A DNA stretch of 64,000 nt from Achromobacter sp. Bel (GCF_012928505.1 NZ_JABBJN010000010.1:1-64000); one strand, 5' to 3'; shown: positions 14,303-23,251, counted from the stretch's first letter. Numbers and translations are program-made. The notes: generated by a model from the sequence alone, not told the origin.

Positions 14303-17197
14303 CTAGAAGCGCACCGCCAACTTGAGCAGGCCGGCCTGCTGGCGGTTACCGCCACCGAACTGCGCGTCGTAGGCGATACCTGCCGTCGTGTTGCGGGTGA
14401 TGGCCATTTCGGCGCCCAGGCCCAGTACGGCGGCGTCGCGCGCGATCGGCACGCCCGTCACCGAGAATGTGCCGCCGCCGCTGAACGCCAGTTCCTGCCT
14501 GGGCTTCACATCGCCCATTGCGTGGCGCCAGCCCAGCGTCGCGGTCAAGCGGCCCGGTGCCAGGTCGGTACCGAACTGCCATGCGCCGCGCAATCCCAGC
14601 GTGGTGCTGGTGACATCGTCGGAATTCCCCGATCCGTGCAGGGCCGCCGAGCCGCCCGATTCCTGGAAGTCGCGCGTGCGCACCTGGTTCCACGCCAAGC
14701 CCGCGTAGGGTTCGATGGTGTAGGCATCGCCCACCGGCAGGTTGTAGCCGAGCTCGGTGAACACTTGCGTGGACGAGGCGTGATAGGACGACTCGAGCCG
14801 CTGGTTCAGGCTTCCGGCGACCACGTCGCGTTTCGTGTCGATGTCGTGCCAGGTGTAGGCCGCGCCGGCCATGAACCGGAAATGGCCGCGACCCGCGGGG
14901 AAGTTGCGACCCCCGAACAACGTGGCCGTATAGCTGTCGATATCGGTACGCGAGGACGCATCGGCGATCGAATTGTGGCTGCCGGTATAGCCGAGCGCAC
15001 CGCCCAGCCGCCAGCCGCCGCCCACCGCGCCGTCGCCGCCAACGAAGAGCCCGCCTGCGGATTGGCTGACGCTGGATGCGTTGCCGTCGCCGCCGAATGT
15101 GCTCCAGTTGCCGAACGCCTGCGCCCAGACCGGAGAGGCGCCGCTTTGCGGCAGGGCGTCGGACGACGGCGAACCCAGTTGGGCAGTCGGGCGTCCGGCG
15201 AGCAGCGGCGCGTCGAGGTTGCCGCGCAGGTGCGCCAGGGGCATCGTGCGCACGACGTCGCCCTGGCTCTGCAGCACACTGGCAGTGCTTGCGTACGCTT
15301 CGCCAGAAAGCAGCTTCAAGGCCGAGCGCGCTTCGCCCGGCGTCATGGTGAGGACGGCCGCCGCCACCTGCCCGGCGCCCGAGTTCTTGCCCGCCGCGAT
15401 GCCGCTTCCGACCACCGGCGATTGAGTGCCGGTGGACGACGATTCGTCGCTGGTCGAGGTCGATCCGTTGGCGTTCGTCGATGCGCCGTTGCCTGTCGTC
15501 AAGGATCCGTTACCCGTCGAAGACGATCCATTGCCGGTCGAGGACGATCCGTTGCCCGTCGAGGATGATCCATTGCCCGTCGCGGGCGGCTCTTCCTGAT
15601 CCAGGGCGCCGCCCACGCTGCTCTCGTTGTCCGTGCCGCCGATGATGCCGATCGGCACGTCGTTGCGCGTCAGCGTCATGAAGGCGTTCTTCGTGTCGTA
15701 GCTGAGCGTGGGGGTCAGGAACGCGTACGCGCTTGAGGCGCCGGTGAACCTGCCCTGTATGCCGCCGTCGGCGGTCAGGATGTTGTAGGTCGTGCGCGGC
15801 GCATAGTTGCCGTCAGGACCCACGTGCGCCACGGAGCCATCCAGGTAGGCCACGCCTGTGACGTGAATGCGGTCGCTTGCGCTGCTGGCGGGATCGGCGT
15901 GCACGCGATAGATCGTGTTTTCACCGAAGGTGAGGTTGCCGTTGATGGTCAGCGTGCCAATGGGCGAGCCGTCATTGCCGGGAGATACGACGGCGGTGGG
16001 GTAGAGGGTGGTGCTGCCCAACTGGCCGACCCCCGCCAGCACGACTTCGCGGCCGATATCGACGGGGCCGTTCAACTTGCCGTCGATTTCCAGGGCGCCG
16101 TCAGCGATCAGGATGGGGCCGGTCAGGCCGCTGCTATCGGCGGTCAGGATCACCGAGCCGGGCCCGGTCTTGACGAAGCCCTGCGTGCCCTGCAAGGGGT
16201 TGTCGATGATGTCGACGAATTGGCCGGACGCATAGGTGCCGTCGCCGACGACAATGGCGGGCGGGTTACCGCCGCTGCCGACGAGCGTGATGGGAGCGCC
16301 TTGCAGGCGATAGCGGTCGGTGGCGAATTGGATGCCCGACACGCGCACCGGGCCGGCGCTGCCGTCCACGGTCACGGTGCCGGCCGCGCCGGTAAAAATG
16401 GCGTAGCCGCCATCGGGCAGGGCGCCGGTGGCATTGCCTGGGCTGTTCCAGTTCGTGCTGGCGGCGCTCCAGGTGCCATTGCCGCCGCCCGAATGGGTCG
16501 CGGACGCTGCGCCGTTGCCGTTCCAGAGGTTGGTCGTGCTTGGGCCCAGGATCAGGTTGATCTGCTTGTCGCCGGTCAGCGTCTGGATGGTCGCCGCAGG
16601 CGTGGAGTCGCCGGTGACGGTGCCCAACGACAGGCCGTTGCCGCTCAACGTGCCGCCGTACGACAGGATCCGGTAGTAGCCAACGTTGGTGCCCAAGGTA
16701 TTGACCGAGACGTTCAGCGTCGTGTTGTTGAGAGCGACGTTGCCCCCCACGGTGATGTTGTCGCCCGTGCCGGGTTGCGTAATGGGCAGCCCCGCATAGC
16801 CGGTCTCGAAGGCGAACACGGCGTTGTTCATCGACAGGTTGCCGTTCACGACGAGGTTGCCGTTGGAGACGCCGGTTGGCGTTCCGACGGAATATCCCGG
16901 TGCGACACGGGAGTTGCCCGTCACGTTGAGATCGCCGTTGACCGAGCCGAAGCCTGCAATGGTGCCGCCTGACGCCGCATTGACGTTCCCATCGATGGAA
17001 ACGCCTGCCCCGCCGCCGTTACCGCCGATCACAAGCGTGCCGCCGTTGACATCGATCCCGCCGGGGTAACGGGCCGACCCGTCGAACACCTGCGTGTCGC
17101 CCGGCGAAACCGTGAGGTCGGCAGCGGTGACACCGCCGCAGTAGGTCGTGCCGAGTGCCAGCGTCGCTGTTAGCCACTTACTCGTGCCGTATCTCAA
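14303..17197 (-). CDS. Autotransporter with beta-helix passenger and outer-membrane barrel
   Basis: Type V secretion autotransporter. The TTG at 17197 is chosen because AAGGA lies about eight bases upstream and it begins a clean signal peptide (RYGTSKWLTATLALG, cleavage near VTAA), giving 964 residues; an extension to 17350 is less likely. The passenger has Gly/Asn-rich beta-helix repeats (GGTLVIGGNGGG and an FVKTGPGSVILTADSSGLTG-type PATR segment). A Ser/Thr/Gly/Asn linker with seven-residue repeats follows (near residues 540-580). The last ~290 residues form the barrel, starting around PVWAQAFGNWSTFGGDG and ending in the hallmark aromatic terminus LLKLAVRF. It probably presents an adhesin-like passenger on the surface. 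The upstream region carries three 33-bp repeats. Confidence 0.88.
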   Translation of the reverse strand: MRYGTSKWLTATLALGTTYCGGVTAADLTVSPGDTQVFDGSARYPGGIDVNGGTLVIGGNGGGAGVSIDGNVNAASGGTIAGFGSVNGDLNVTGNSRVAPGYSVGTPTGVSNGNLVVNGNLSMNNAVFAFETGYAGLPITQPGTGDNITVGGNVALNNTTLNVSVNTLGTNVGYYRILSYGGTLSGNGLSLGTVTGDSTPAATIQTLTGDKQINLILGPSTTNLWNGNGAASATHSGGGNGTWSAASTNWNSPGNATGALPDGGYAIFTGAAGTVTVDGSAGPVRVSGIQFATDRYRLQGAPITLVGSGGNPPAIVVGDGTYASGQFVDIIDNPLQGTQGFVKTGPGSVILTADSSGLTGPILIADGALEIDGKLNGPVDIGREVVLAGVGQLGSTTLYPTAVVSPGNDGSPIGTLTINGNLTFGENTIYRVHADPASSASDRIHVTGVAYLDGSVAHVGPDGNYAPRTTYNILTADGGIQGRFTGASSAYAFLTPTLSYDTKNAFMTLTRNDVPIGIIGGTDNESSVGGALDQEEPPATGNGSSSTGNGSSSTGNGSSSTGNGSLTTGNGASTNANGSTSTSDESSSTGTQSPVVGSGIAAGKNSGAGQVAAAVLTMTPGEARSALKLLSGEAYASTASVLQSQGDVVRTMPLAHLRGNLDAPLLAGRPTAQLGSPSSDALPQSGASPVWAQAFGNWSTFGGDGNASSVSQSAGGLFVGGDGAVGGGWRLGGALGYTGSHNSIADASSRTDIDSYTATLFGGRNFPAGRGHFRFMAGAAYTWHDIDTKRDVVAGSLNQRLESSYHASSTQVFTELGYNLPVGDAYTIEPYAGLAWNQVRTRDFQESGGSAALHGSGNSDDVTSTTLGLRGAWQFGTDLAPGRLTATLGWRHAMGDVKPRQELAFSGGGTFSVTGVPIARDAAVLGLGAEMAITRNTTAGIAYDAQFGGGNRQQAGLLKLAVRF
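15483..15581 (-). repeat. 21-bp tandem repeats encoding SSSTGNG linker
   Basis: About four to five imperfect copies of a 21-bp unit (GATCCRTTGCCCGTCGAGGA-like on the plus strand) encode a repeated seven-residue Ser/Thr/Gly/Asn unit between passenger and barrel. Copy number is likely to vary by slippage while preserving frame. Confidence 0.8.
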
Positions 17198-17363
17198 AAC
17201 ATGGTCCTTTATCGTCCGATTAATAATTCGATGGCTAAATATTGCTGATTTGATGCAAAAGTATCTCCGCGCAACAGGAAAAAACGCGCCGGAATAATCA
17301 GCCGTCGAAAAAAAAGGACGCAATGTAAACCAGTTTTTTTGCAATACCAAGAATTAATGCAGA

Positions 17364-17462
17364 GATACCATCCTTGTTATATGGACGTCCGAAATGGATA
17401 CCATCCAAATTATTATTGGCACGCTAATGGATACCATCCATATTATAAAAATGGCGCGAATT
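17364..17462. repeat. Three 33-bp repeats upstream of the autotransporter
   Basis: GATACCATCC begins at 17364, 17397 and 17430, exactly 33 bp apart. The rest of each unit is AT-rich and ends in a degenerate GAATG-like stretch. The last copy is centred on the dyad ATGGAT-ACC-ATCCAT, and the second is nearly so. The array lies about 170-265 bases upstream of the autotransporter start, on roughly the same face of the helix, suggesting an array of regulator sites. Confidence 0.7.
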
Positions 17463-17584
17463 GATACATTCAATAATATTCTCGGCGTCGTGGAATCGGG
17501 CGCGCAGAAATAAAGACACGACGCAGCCAATGGCGAGGTGCCGGGGGGCATCTGGCCCATGCTGTAGCGGGTCAAGGAGGGGAA

Positions 17585-17764
17585 ATGGTCAGCGCGGTGG
17601 ATCCCGAAAACTCGCCTGACTTGACGACTCTCTTGGCGGCACGCGTCGAGTCCAAGGAGATACTCGTAGGTAAATTATCGGCAACGTTGATTGATACGCG
17701 GTTTGCAGTGCGTTTCCCGCCAATCTCATTTTCGAATACAAACCTTCGTCCGTTCCAAGCTTGA
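17585..17764 (+). CDS. Possible small protein, 59 residues
   Basis: A short frame, ATG 17585 to TGA 17762-17764, is preceded by a near-perfect ribosome-binding site AAGGAGG (17574-17580, four to five bases from the ATG). The predicted protein starts MVSAVDPENSPDLTTLLAAR and has no signal peptide, membrane segment or motif I recognise. It sits in the otherwise gene-free stretch between the autotransporter and the zinc-ribbon gene. It may be a real small protein, the 5' end of a decayed gene, or chance. The strong ribosome-binding site is the only positive evidence. Confidence 0.3.
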   Translation: MVSAVDPENSPDLTTLLAARVESKEILVGKLSATLIDTRFAVRFPPISFSNTNLRPFQA

Positions 17765-17913
17765 CGAGCTCCAACTATCATCAGCGAGCACCTTAATGCG
17801 GACGAGCCACGGCTCGGCATATATATAAACGCTTTAATATCCATGGCTCCGCCCCAAAACGCGACAGGGCAGGCGGATCCTGGGTCACAGGCTGTCGGGC
17901 GTTACGACAGGAC

Positions 17914-18201
17914 CTAAGACAACGTGCGCGCCGTCGTGCCCGACAGTTCATGCAGGCTCAACCCGCAACTGCGGGCGCGTTCGGACAGCGATTCGCTTTG
18001 CGCCAGCGCGCGCCGGCTTTCTTCCAGCAGCACGTCCAGCTGTTCCTGCAGTGTCGCGGCCATGAGCCAGGCCCGTTCCGCGAACAGCTCGGAAAACCGG
18101 TCCACGCAGGGCTTGCAGATGGCGGCGCCGTTCTTTTCAAGCAGCGGCGCGCCTTGGGTCAGCGTCGATTGGCAAAAGATACAGGCGAGTGCGCGGTTCA
18201 T
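17914..18201 (-). CDS. Small putative zinc-binding protein
   Basis: 95 residues. An N-terminal CIFC pair (residues 8 and 11) and a CKPC pair (29 and 32) make a likely four-cysteine zinc ribbon. It is followed by an alpha-helical stretch (about 40-85) rich in Glu, Arg, Ala and Leu that could form a coiled coil. No catalytic motif is seen, and I do not recognise the family. It lies downstream of, and on the same strand as, the chemoreceptor gene, separated by about 150 bases. A regulatory or protein-interaction role is possible but unsupported. Confidence 0.6.
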   Translation of the reverse strand: MNRALACIFCQSTLTQGAPLLEKNGAAICKPCVDRFSELFAERAWLMAATLQEQLDVLLEESRRALAQSESLSERARSCGLSLHELSGTTARTLS

Positions 18202-18350
18202 GCGGAGGGCGGCTCATCGGCGGGTTGGAGGAGGGCGCCCCGGGAAGGCGCCTTGCCATAGACAACGGCCATGCGGGCCAACTCTTAAGCCGGCGTATCG
18301 CCCTAATCCTTCAGGCGTCCGCCGAACGCATGAGGACTGGCCGACGCCCG

Positions 18351-19967
18351 CTATGCCGCGTAGGCGGGGCGCAGGGCGACCGGCGCGGTCTCGGCCGTCA
18401 TGTCGATGACGGTTTCGGACGGCACCTTGAAGAAGGCCGCGGTGGCGGCCAGGCGCTTGGCCTGGTCCTCCAGCGAGGATGCGGCGGCGGCGGCTTGTTC
18501 CACCAGCGCGGCGTTCTGCTGGGTCACGTCGTCCATCTGCGTGACGGCGCGGTTGATCTGGTCGATGCCGATGGATTGTTCGGTGGACGCCTCGGTGATC
18601 TCGGCCATGATCTGCGTGACGCGCTGCACCGACGCCACGATCTCCTGCATGGTTTCGCCTGCCTGGCGCACCTGGGCCGCGCCGCTGTCCACGTTGCTGG
18701 TGGATTGTTCGATCAGGCCTTTGACCTCGCGGGCGGCCTGCGCGCTACGCTGCGCCAACGAACGGACCTCGCCCGCCACGACGGCAAAACCCTTGCCTTG
18801 TTCGCCCGCACGGGCGGCTTCCACTGCCGCGTTCAGCGCCAGGATGTTGGTCTGGAACGCGATGCCGTCGATGACCGACACGATCTCGGCGATGCGGCGC
18901 GAGCTGTCCGAGATGCGTGTCATCGTCTCTACGACCTGATCCACCGCTTGTCCGCCGCGCAGCGCCACGCCGCGGCTTTCGGCCGCCAGCGCGTTCGCCT
19001 GGTGGGCGTGTTCGGTGTTCTGCTTCACGGCCGTGGCCAGTTCTTCCATGCTGGCCGCGGTTTCTTCCAGCGAGGCGGCCTGCTCTTCCGTGCGCGATGA
19101 CAGATTGGTGTTGCCGGACGAGATCTCGGCCGCGCCCGTGTTGATTTCGTTCACGCTGCGCCGCACCTCGGCGACCGTGCGGGTCAGGCTGTCCTGCATG
19201 CGCTTGAGCGCGGCGAACAATACGCCGATCTCGTTGTGGGCGCCGACGGCCACGCGTTGGGTCAGGTCGCCCGAGGCGATGCGGTCGAAGTGCTGCGCGG
19301 CATCCTTTAAAGGCGACAGCACCTGGCGGCGGATGAAGCGCCAGCACCCGGCGGCCAGGACGACCGCCAGGGCCAGCATGATGATCGTGGCCAGTTCGGC
19401 CAGGTTGTAGCGCTGGTCCGAAGCGTCGTTGATCTGGGCGGCGCGCCGTTCGGTGTGAGCCAGGAAGGCGACAACCCGTTCTTCGAATCGGGCGTCGGCG
19501 GCGCGGGCGTCGGCGACGGCGGTGACATAGCGTTCCGCGGATTGCTTTTGCAGGGCCTCGCCCAGCGCATCGATGCTGCGCACATAGGCGTTGAAAATGC
19601 CATCCAGGTCGGCCGTCAGTTTCCGGGCGGCATCCGTGACTTTCGGCACGCGTTGGAACGTGTCGTAGCGTTGGCGGGCGTCGGCCAGGAATTTGGCGGC
19701 CTGGTCCACGCTGGCTTGGGCCTGCGCGCTGCGGCCAGCCTGCACATCCAGGTAGGCGGCGACCAGCGTGATGCGGGTGCGCAGCAACAGCACCTGGGTT
19801 TCGTAGAGCGGGCGGGTCTGTTCGGTGGCGACGCGGTTCAGGCTGTCGACGGCGTCGTCGGCCGCTCGGGCGAACGCCCAGCCCATGCCGGTGGCGCAAG
19901 CCAACGCCAGCACGAAAAGGCCCAGGACCGCGAGCAGTCCGGTTCGGATTTTCAGGTTCTTAAGCAT
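18351..19967 (-). CDS. Methyl-accepting chemotaxis protein
   Basis: Transmembrane chemoreceptor, 538 residues. ATG 19967 is chosen because AGGAG lies eight bases upstream; the TTG at 19973 overlaps the spacer. The order is TM1 (about 11-31), a periplasmic four-helix-bundle-like sensor (about 35-190), TM2 ([18 protein letters not shown], about 190-210), HAMP (about 212-265) and the signalling domain with the conserved hairpin tip [20 protein letters not shown]. It ends in [11 protein letters not shown] without the NWETF-type CheR-binding pentapeptide. No che genes are nearby, so it is an orphan receptor feeding a distant chemotaxis system. Ligand unknown. Confidence 0.9.
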   Translation of the reverse strand: MLKNLKIRTGLLAVLGLFVLALACATGMGWAFARAADDAVDSLNRVATEQTRPLYETQVLLLRTRITLVAAYLDVQAGRSAQAQASVDQAAKFLADARQRYDTFQRVPKVTDAARKLTADLDGIFNAYVRSIDALGEALQKQSAERYVTAVADARAADARFEERVVAFLAHTERRAAQINDASDQRYNLAELATIIMLALAVVLAAGCWRFIRRQVLSPLKDAAQHFDRIASGDLTQRVAVGAHNEIGVLFAALKRMQDSLTRTVAEVRRSVNEINTGAAEISSGNTNLSSRTEEQAASLEETAASMEELATAVKQNTEHAHQANALAAESRGVALRGGQAVDQVVETMTRISDSSRRIAEIVSVIDGIAFQTNILALNAAVEAARAGEQGKGFAVVAGEVRSLAQRSAQAAREVKGLIEQSTSNVDSGAAQVRQAGETMQEIVASVQRVTQIMAEITEASTEQSIGIDQINRAVTQMDDVTQQNAALVEQAAAAASSLEDQAKRLAATAAFFKVPSETVIDMTAETAPVALRPAYAA

Positions 19968-20113
19968 GCGCAAGGCTCCTGCATAAGGCGGCCAGCGAGG
20001 CCGGCAGCCGTGATCTAGTGGTAAACCCGAGCCAAATGTAAGTTTGAATTACAATTTTAACAATTGATCATTTTTCACAGGGGCATTCTGGTTTCGGCAA
20101 CGCGTCGCCGGCA

Positions 20114-20152
20114 GGCTTCAGGGCGAAGCCTTATGCCCCGGTATACCGGGGC
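20114..20152. terminator. Two adjacent hairpins after the LysR gene
   Basis: GGCTTC-AGGGC-GAAGCC (20114-20130) and a perfect 18-bp palindrome GCCCCGGTATACCGGGGC (20135-20152) lie just beyond the stop of the minus-strand LysR gene. Neither has a strong T tract, so this may be a weak or bidirectional transcription stop or a protein-binding site. Confidence 0.45.
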
Positions 20153-20154
20153 GA

Positions 20155-21081
20155 TCAGAACAGGGCGGGGGTGTCGCTGCGCAGAAAGCGCAGGAAGCGC
20201 TGGGCGGCGTCCGGCAGCGGCCGGGAAACGTGTGTCTGAACCTGGATCTGCCCGCCATTGAGCAGCGCGTCGTCCACGGGGCGGCAGGCCAACCGGCCCG
20301 AGGCCAGATGTTCGGCGGCCGTCAGGCGCGCACACAAGGTCACGGCATCGCCCGTCAGCAGATAGTGGTAGACGGCTTCTGGGTGATTGGAGGTAAAGGC
20401 CGGCGACAGCGTGGTGTTGTACAAGCTGGACGCCATGTCCAGCACCCGGCGCAAGGCGCTGCCGCTTTCGGGCAAGGCCAAGGGGTAAGCGGACAATTGC
20501 GTCAACAACAGAGGCGTCACGCGCTGCGCACCGCTGCCCGCCAGCGGATGGCCGGGCCGCATCACCGCGATGATCTCGGCGGGGCGCGCGAAGATCACGG
20601 CAATGTCCTTCTCGGCCGCGTGGCTGTATGTAATACCGATATCCGCCTGCGCCGAACGCACGCGTTCCGTGACCAGCCCGGCATCCAGGATGGTCAGGTT
20701 GAATCGCACGGAAGGGTGCTCGGCCTGGAAGGCGGCGAATTTAGGCGGCAGCGCCTGGGCCGCGAAGCCATGGGCGCCGGCAATTTTCACCGTCTGCGTA
20801 AAGCGGCCGTGCTGCCCGCCGATCTCGGCATAGGTGCGGGCGGCGTCGGCTTCGACCCGGCGCGCATGGTCCGCCAGGATACGGCCAACTTCCGTGACGC
20901 GCATGCCCTTGGGGTGGCGCTCGAACAGTTGGTTCTGCAGCCGCTGCTCAAGGCCGGCGATCTGGCGGCTGACGGCGGAACTGACCACGTTCAGGCGCGC
21001 GGCCGCCCCATTGACGGACCCGGTGTCGACGACGGTCAGGAAATAACGAAGCGCGGTGCTATCGAATTGGAATCGCTTCAT
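20155..21081 (-). CDS. LysR-family transcriptional regulator
   Basis: 308 residues from ATG 21081, which starts MKRFQFDSTALRYFLTVVDTG, a standard LysR N terminus; the 61-residue upstream extension is not family sequence. The HTH covers about 5-62 (SVNGAAARLNVVSSAVSRQI), followed by the LysR substrate-binding domain from about 90 to 295. The neighbours (chemoreceptor downstream, Fur-family pair upstream) do not point to a clear target, and no divergent gene adjoins it. The effector is unknown. Confidence 0.85.
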   Translation of the reverse strand: MKRFQFDSTALRYFLTVVDTGSVNGAAARLNVVSSAVSRQIAGLEQRLQNQLFERHPKGMRVTEVGRILADHARRVEADAARTYAEIGGQHGRFTQTVKIAGAHGFAAQALPPKFAAFQAEHPSVRFNLTILDAGLVTERVRSAQADIGITYSHAAEKDIAVIFARPAEIIAVMRPGHPLAGSGAQRVTPLLLTQLSAYPLALPESGSALRRVLDMASSLYNTTLSPAFTSNHPEAVYHYLLTGDAVTLCARLTAAEHLASGRLACRPVDDALLNGGQIQVQTHVSRPLPDAAQRFLRFLRSDTPALF

Positions 21082-21446
21082 TGATGTGAATGCCGTAAAT
21101 CTCAATGTCGAGTCCAGGCGGTTGGCAGCCGCAAAAATAGCGCGCGAAAGGCGGATGGCAGTGGGATAGCCGTCCGCCACGGCGTCTTGTGAACGCGCAG
21201 GCCAACAGGTACGGACCAGGGAAGCGATGGCGGGTTGCGCCATGGATAGGCCGACAAGCGTCATCCGGAGAGTCCGGCGCGCCAGGACGCCAGCCCCGAC
21301 GTGGCGGGACGGGCGGATGGGCCAGGGGTGGAATTTATTCCAGCTCCACCTTTTGCCACAATCGCAAATTTATCAATATTGCATTCTAATTTCGGCAATC
21401 GCGGCGCGCCTCCGTTCAGCGGCGACGCAGACCGGGCCCGGAAATG
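21082..21446. other. Gene-free stretch upstream of LysR
   Basis: About 365 bases with no supportable gene. The AT-rich section near 21345-21400 probably contains the LysR promoter. Open frames here lack ribosome-binding sites and recognisable protein features. Confidence 0.5.
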
Positions 21447-21468
21447 CAAAACGCGCCCGGAGGCGCGT
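21447..21468 (-). terminator. Terminator for the fur-family operon
   Basis: Read on the minus strand, the stem ACGCGCC/GGCGCGT (21451-21457 and 21462-21468, four-base loop) is followed by TTTTG. It lies 35 bases beyond the stop of the 139-residue gene. Confidence 0.8.
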
Positions 21469-21503
21469 GGGATGACATGGCAGCAATGGGCCCGGTGGTC
21501 AGC

Positions 21504-21923
21504 TCAGTCCACGACGAAGCCGCCGGGGCCGCTATGGCCCAGTAGTTCGCGCGCGCATTGCATCGCTTCGCCGGGGGTGGCCACCGCCAGGAACGGCATG
21601 CCGAACGCGCGCGCCATTTTTTCGCCCTGCTTGCGGATCTTGTCCAGCGCACCGGTATCGCGTTCGACGGCGATGAAGGCCCGGCAGCGCGCCTTCAACC
21701 GCGACATGTTGGTGGTCTGCCATTCGATCATGGCTTTGCGGTCGTCATGGGCAGCTTCCTGGCGCATATCGGGCACGACCATGACGAAGGTCTGCGGGTT
21801 GTCCACCAGCAATTCCATTTCGCGGATCCAGCTGGCCGAGTAGCCCTTGGGCGCGCTGCCGTGCTTGGCGGTGACGATGGGGAAGTGGGACAGGTCGTGG
21901 AAGAAAAATTGTTCGCGGTTCAT
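21504..21923 (-). CDS. Conserved-looking 139-residue protein coupled to the Fur-family gene
   Basis: The start ATG 21923 overlaps the Fur-family stop (ATGA), so translation is coupled; the frame's upstream extension only shadows that gene. The protein (MNREQFFFHDLSHFPIVTAK...) is soluble, without signal or membrane segments. It has an alternating alpha/beta pattern (QTFVMVVPDM, RCRAFIAVERD, MPFLAVATPGEAM) that looks like a small Rossmann- or STAS-like fold. I do not recognise the family and assign no function. Its location suggests a role linked to metal or oxidative-stress regulation. Confidence 0.7.
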   Translation of the reverse strand: MNREQFFFHDLSHFPIVTAKHGSAPKGYSASWIREMELLVDNPQTFVMVVPDMRQEAAHDDRKAMIEWQTTNMSRLKARCRAFIAVERDTGALDKIRKQGEKMARAFGMPFLAVATPGEAMQCARELLGHSGPGGFVVD

Positions 21924-22360
21924 TCGAAATCTCCGTGGGGATGAACGGGCGCGCCCGGCTTGCAGCCGCAGCCGCCGTAGAGCACCAGGCTGTAGGAGTC
22001 CAGCGCGAAGCCGCTGCGCTTGGCGATCTTCCTGACCAATTGCGCCATGGCGGGATCGCTGGATTCCAGGATCTGCCCGCAATGCGTGCAGACCAGGTGG
22101 TCGTGGTGCCCTTTGTCGTTGAGCTCGAACACCGTGATGTGCGCGTCGAGCTGAGTACGTTTGAGTAGACCGGCGTCCTCAAGTTGCGTGATGACGCGAT
22201 AAACCGTCGCCAGGCCGATACTGCTGTGGTCCGAGATGAGGTTGCGGTAGACGTCCGCTGCGCTCATGTGCTGATTGGCGTGCTGGTAGAAAATGTCCAG
22301 GATTTTCAGACGGGGGAAAGTGGCTTTGATGCCGGCGTCGCGCAGCCGCGTGGTGTCCAT
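21920..22360 (-). CDS. Fur-family metal-responsive regulator
   Basis: 146 residues. The N-terminal winged helix (GIKATFPRLKILDIF, then SIGLATVYRVITQLEDAG) is typical of Fur. The regulatory metal site HHDHLVCTHCG and the CxxC pair follow, with YGGCGCKPG at the C terminus. Sequence features fit iron-sensing Fur, but an additional Fur paralogue alongside a housekeeping copy elsewhere is equally possible, so no symbol is given. A Fur-box-like sequence just upstream (22398-22416) suggests autoregulation. The 139-residue gene downstream overlaps by four bases. Confidence 0.85.
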   Translation of the reverse strand: MDTTRLRDAGIKATFPRLKILDIFYQHANQHMSAADVYRNLISDHSSIGLATVYRVITQLEDAGLLKRTQLDAHITVFELNDKGHHDHLVCTHCGQILESSDPAMAQLVRKIAKRSGFALDSYSLVLYGGCGCKPGAPVHPHGDFE

Positions 22361-22397
22361 GTGGTTTCTCCGTTCGGGGGGCTGATGCCCGACTGAT

Positions 22398-22416
22398 GAG
22401 AATGATGTACATTTTC
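22398..22416. promoter_or_regulatory. Fur-box-like site
   Basis: GAGAATGATGTACATTTTC matches 14 of 19 positions of the Fur-box consensus. It sits in the divergent gap between the Fur-family gene and the AraC-type gene, about 40 bases from the former, and could control both. Confidence 0.5.
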
Positions 22417-22468
22417 AACTGAACCCGCTAACGGGAACCCGTCAACCTGTAGCTCAAACCTGCCAACC

Positions 22469-23245
22469 ATGCTTCATGTGGCTATCGCCGACCCGCTTCC
22501 CGACGTACTGCTGACGCCGTTCAGCGTGCAAGGGCGCCGCGAAACCAAAGGCATCGCGGTGCCTTTGCACGTGCATGACGAGGGCATGCTGGTGTTGGTG
22601 CACGAGGGGCTGGTGGTGGTGCAGGCCGGGGCCGAGGTCTGGACGGTGATGCCGGGCAGCCTGGGCTGGATCCCGCCGGGCACGCCGCATGGGGCGCGCT
22701 GGTTCGGCGATGCGCGCGGTTCATTCCTGTATGTGCGGCGCGACGTCTGCGACCAGTTGCCGGCGCACTGCCGTTCCTGGCCGTCGTCCAAGCTGATCGA
22801 AGCGCTGATCGACCGGTTCACGAGCAACCACGACGGCGCGGTTTCCGGCGCCTACCAGGAGCAGTTGTTCGAGGTGCTGCTGCAAGAACTCAAGCACCGC
22901 GAGCATGCCCCGCAGCTGCTGCCGATGCCTGCCGACCCGCGCTTGCAGGACCTGGCAAATACGCTGCTGGACACCCCTGACGATACCGCCGGCATCGACG
23001 AATGGGCGCAGCGCCTGAACATGTCGTCGCGGACGCTGATGCGCCGCTTCCGCCAGGAGACCGGGGTGACGCTGGGGCAATGGCGGCAGCAGGCGCGATT
23101 GCTGCGTGCCCTGGAGATGCTGAGCCGCGGCGGGTCGGTTACCGAGGCCGCGCTGTCGGTGGGGTATGAAAGTACCAGCGCGTTCATCGGCAGCTTCCGC
23201 AGTGCTTTCGGCATGACGCCGACCCGCTACCTGGCGGACCGCTAG
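22469..23245 (+). CDS. AraC-family regulator with cupin sensor domain
   Basis: 258 residues. The N-terminal half is a cupin-like ligand-binding domain (PLHVHDEGMLVLVHEG near 31-46, WIPPGTPHGARW near 69-80). The C-terminal half (about 155-258) is the double-HTH AraC domain: IDEWAQRLNMSSRTLMRRFR and SVTEAALSVGYESTSAFIGS. It is divergent from the Fur-family gene across about 108 bases containing the Fur-like site, so iron or metal status may influence it. The target is unknown; the next plus-strand gene is an alpha/beta hydrolase about 200 bases away. Confidence 0.85.
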   Translation: MLHVAIADPLPDVLLTPFSVQGRRETKGIAVPLHVHDEGMLVLVHEGLVVVQAGAEVWTVMPGSLGWIPPGTPHGARWFGDARGSFLYVRRDVCDQLPAHCRSWPSSKLIEALIDRFTSNHDGAVSGAYQEQLFEVLLQELKHREHAPQLLPMPADPRLQDLANTLLDTPDDTAGIDEWAQRLNMSSRTLMRRFRQETGVTLGQWRQQARLLRALEMLSRGGSVTEAALSVGYESTSAFIGSFRSAFGMTPTRYLADR

Positions 23246-23251
23246 CCGCGC

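Noticed and set aside
17354-17575. A small minus-strand protein with 11-residue WMVSIS repeats
   Set aside because: The repeats merely translate the 33-bp DNA array; there is no ribosome-binding site and composition is unlike a real protein. The array is better read as regulatory DNA.
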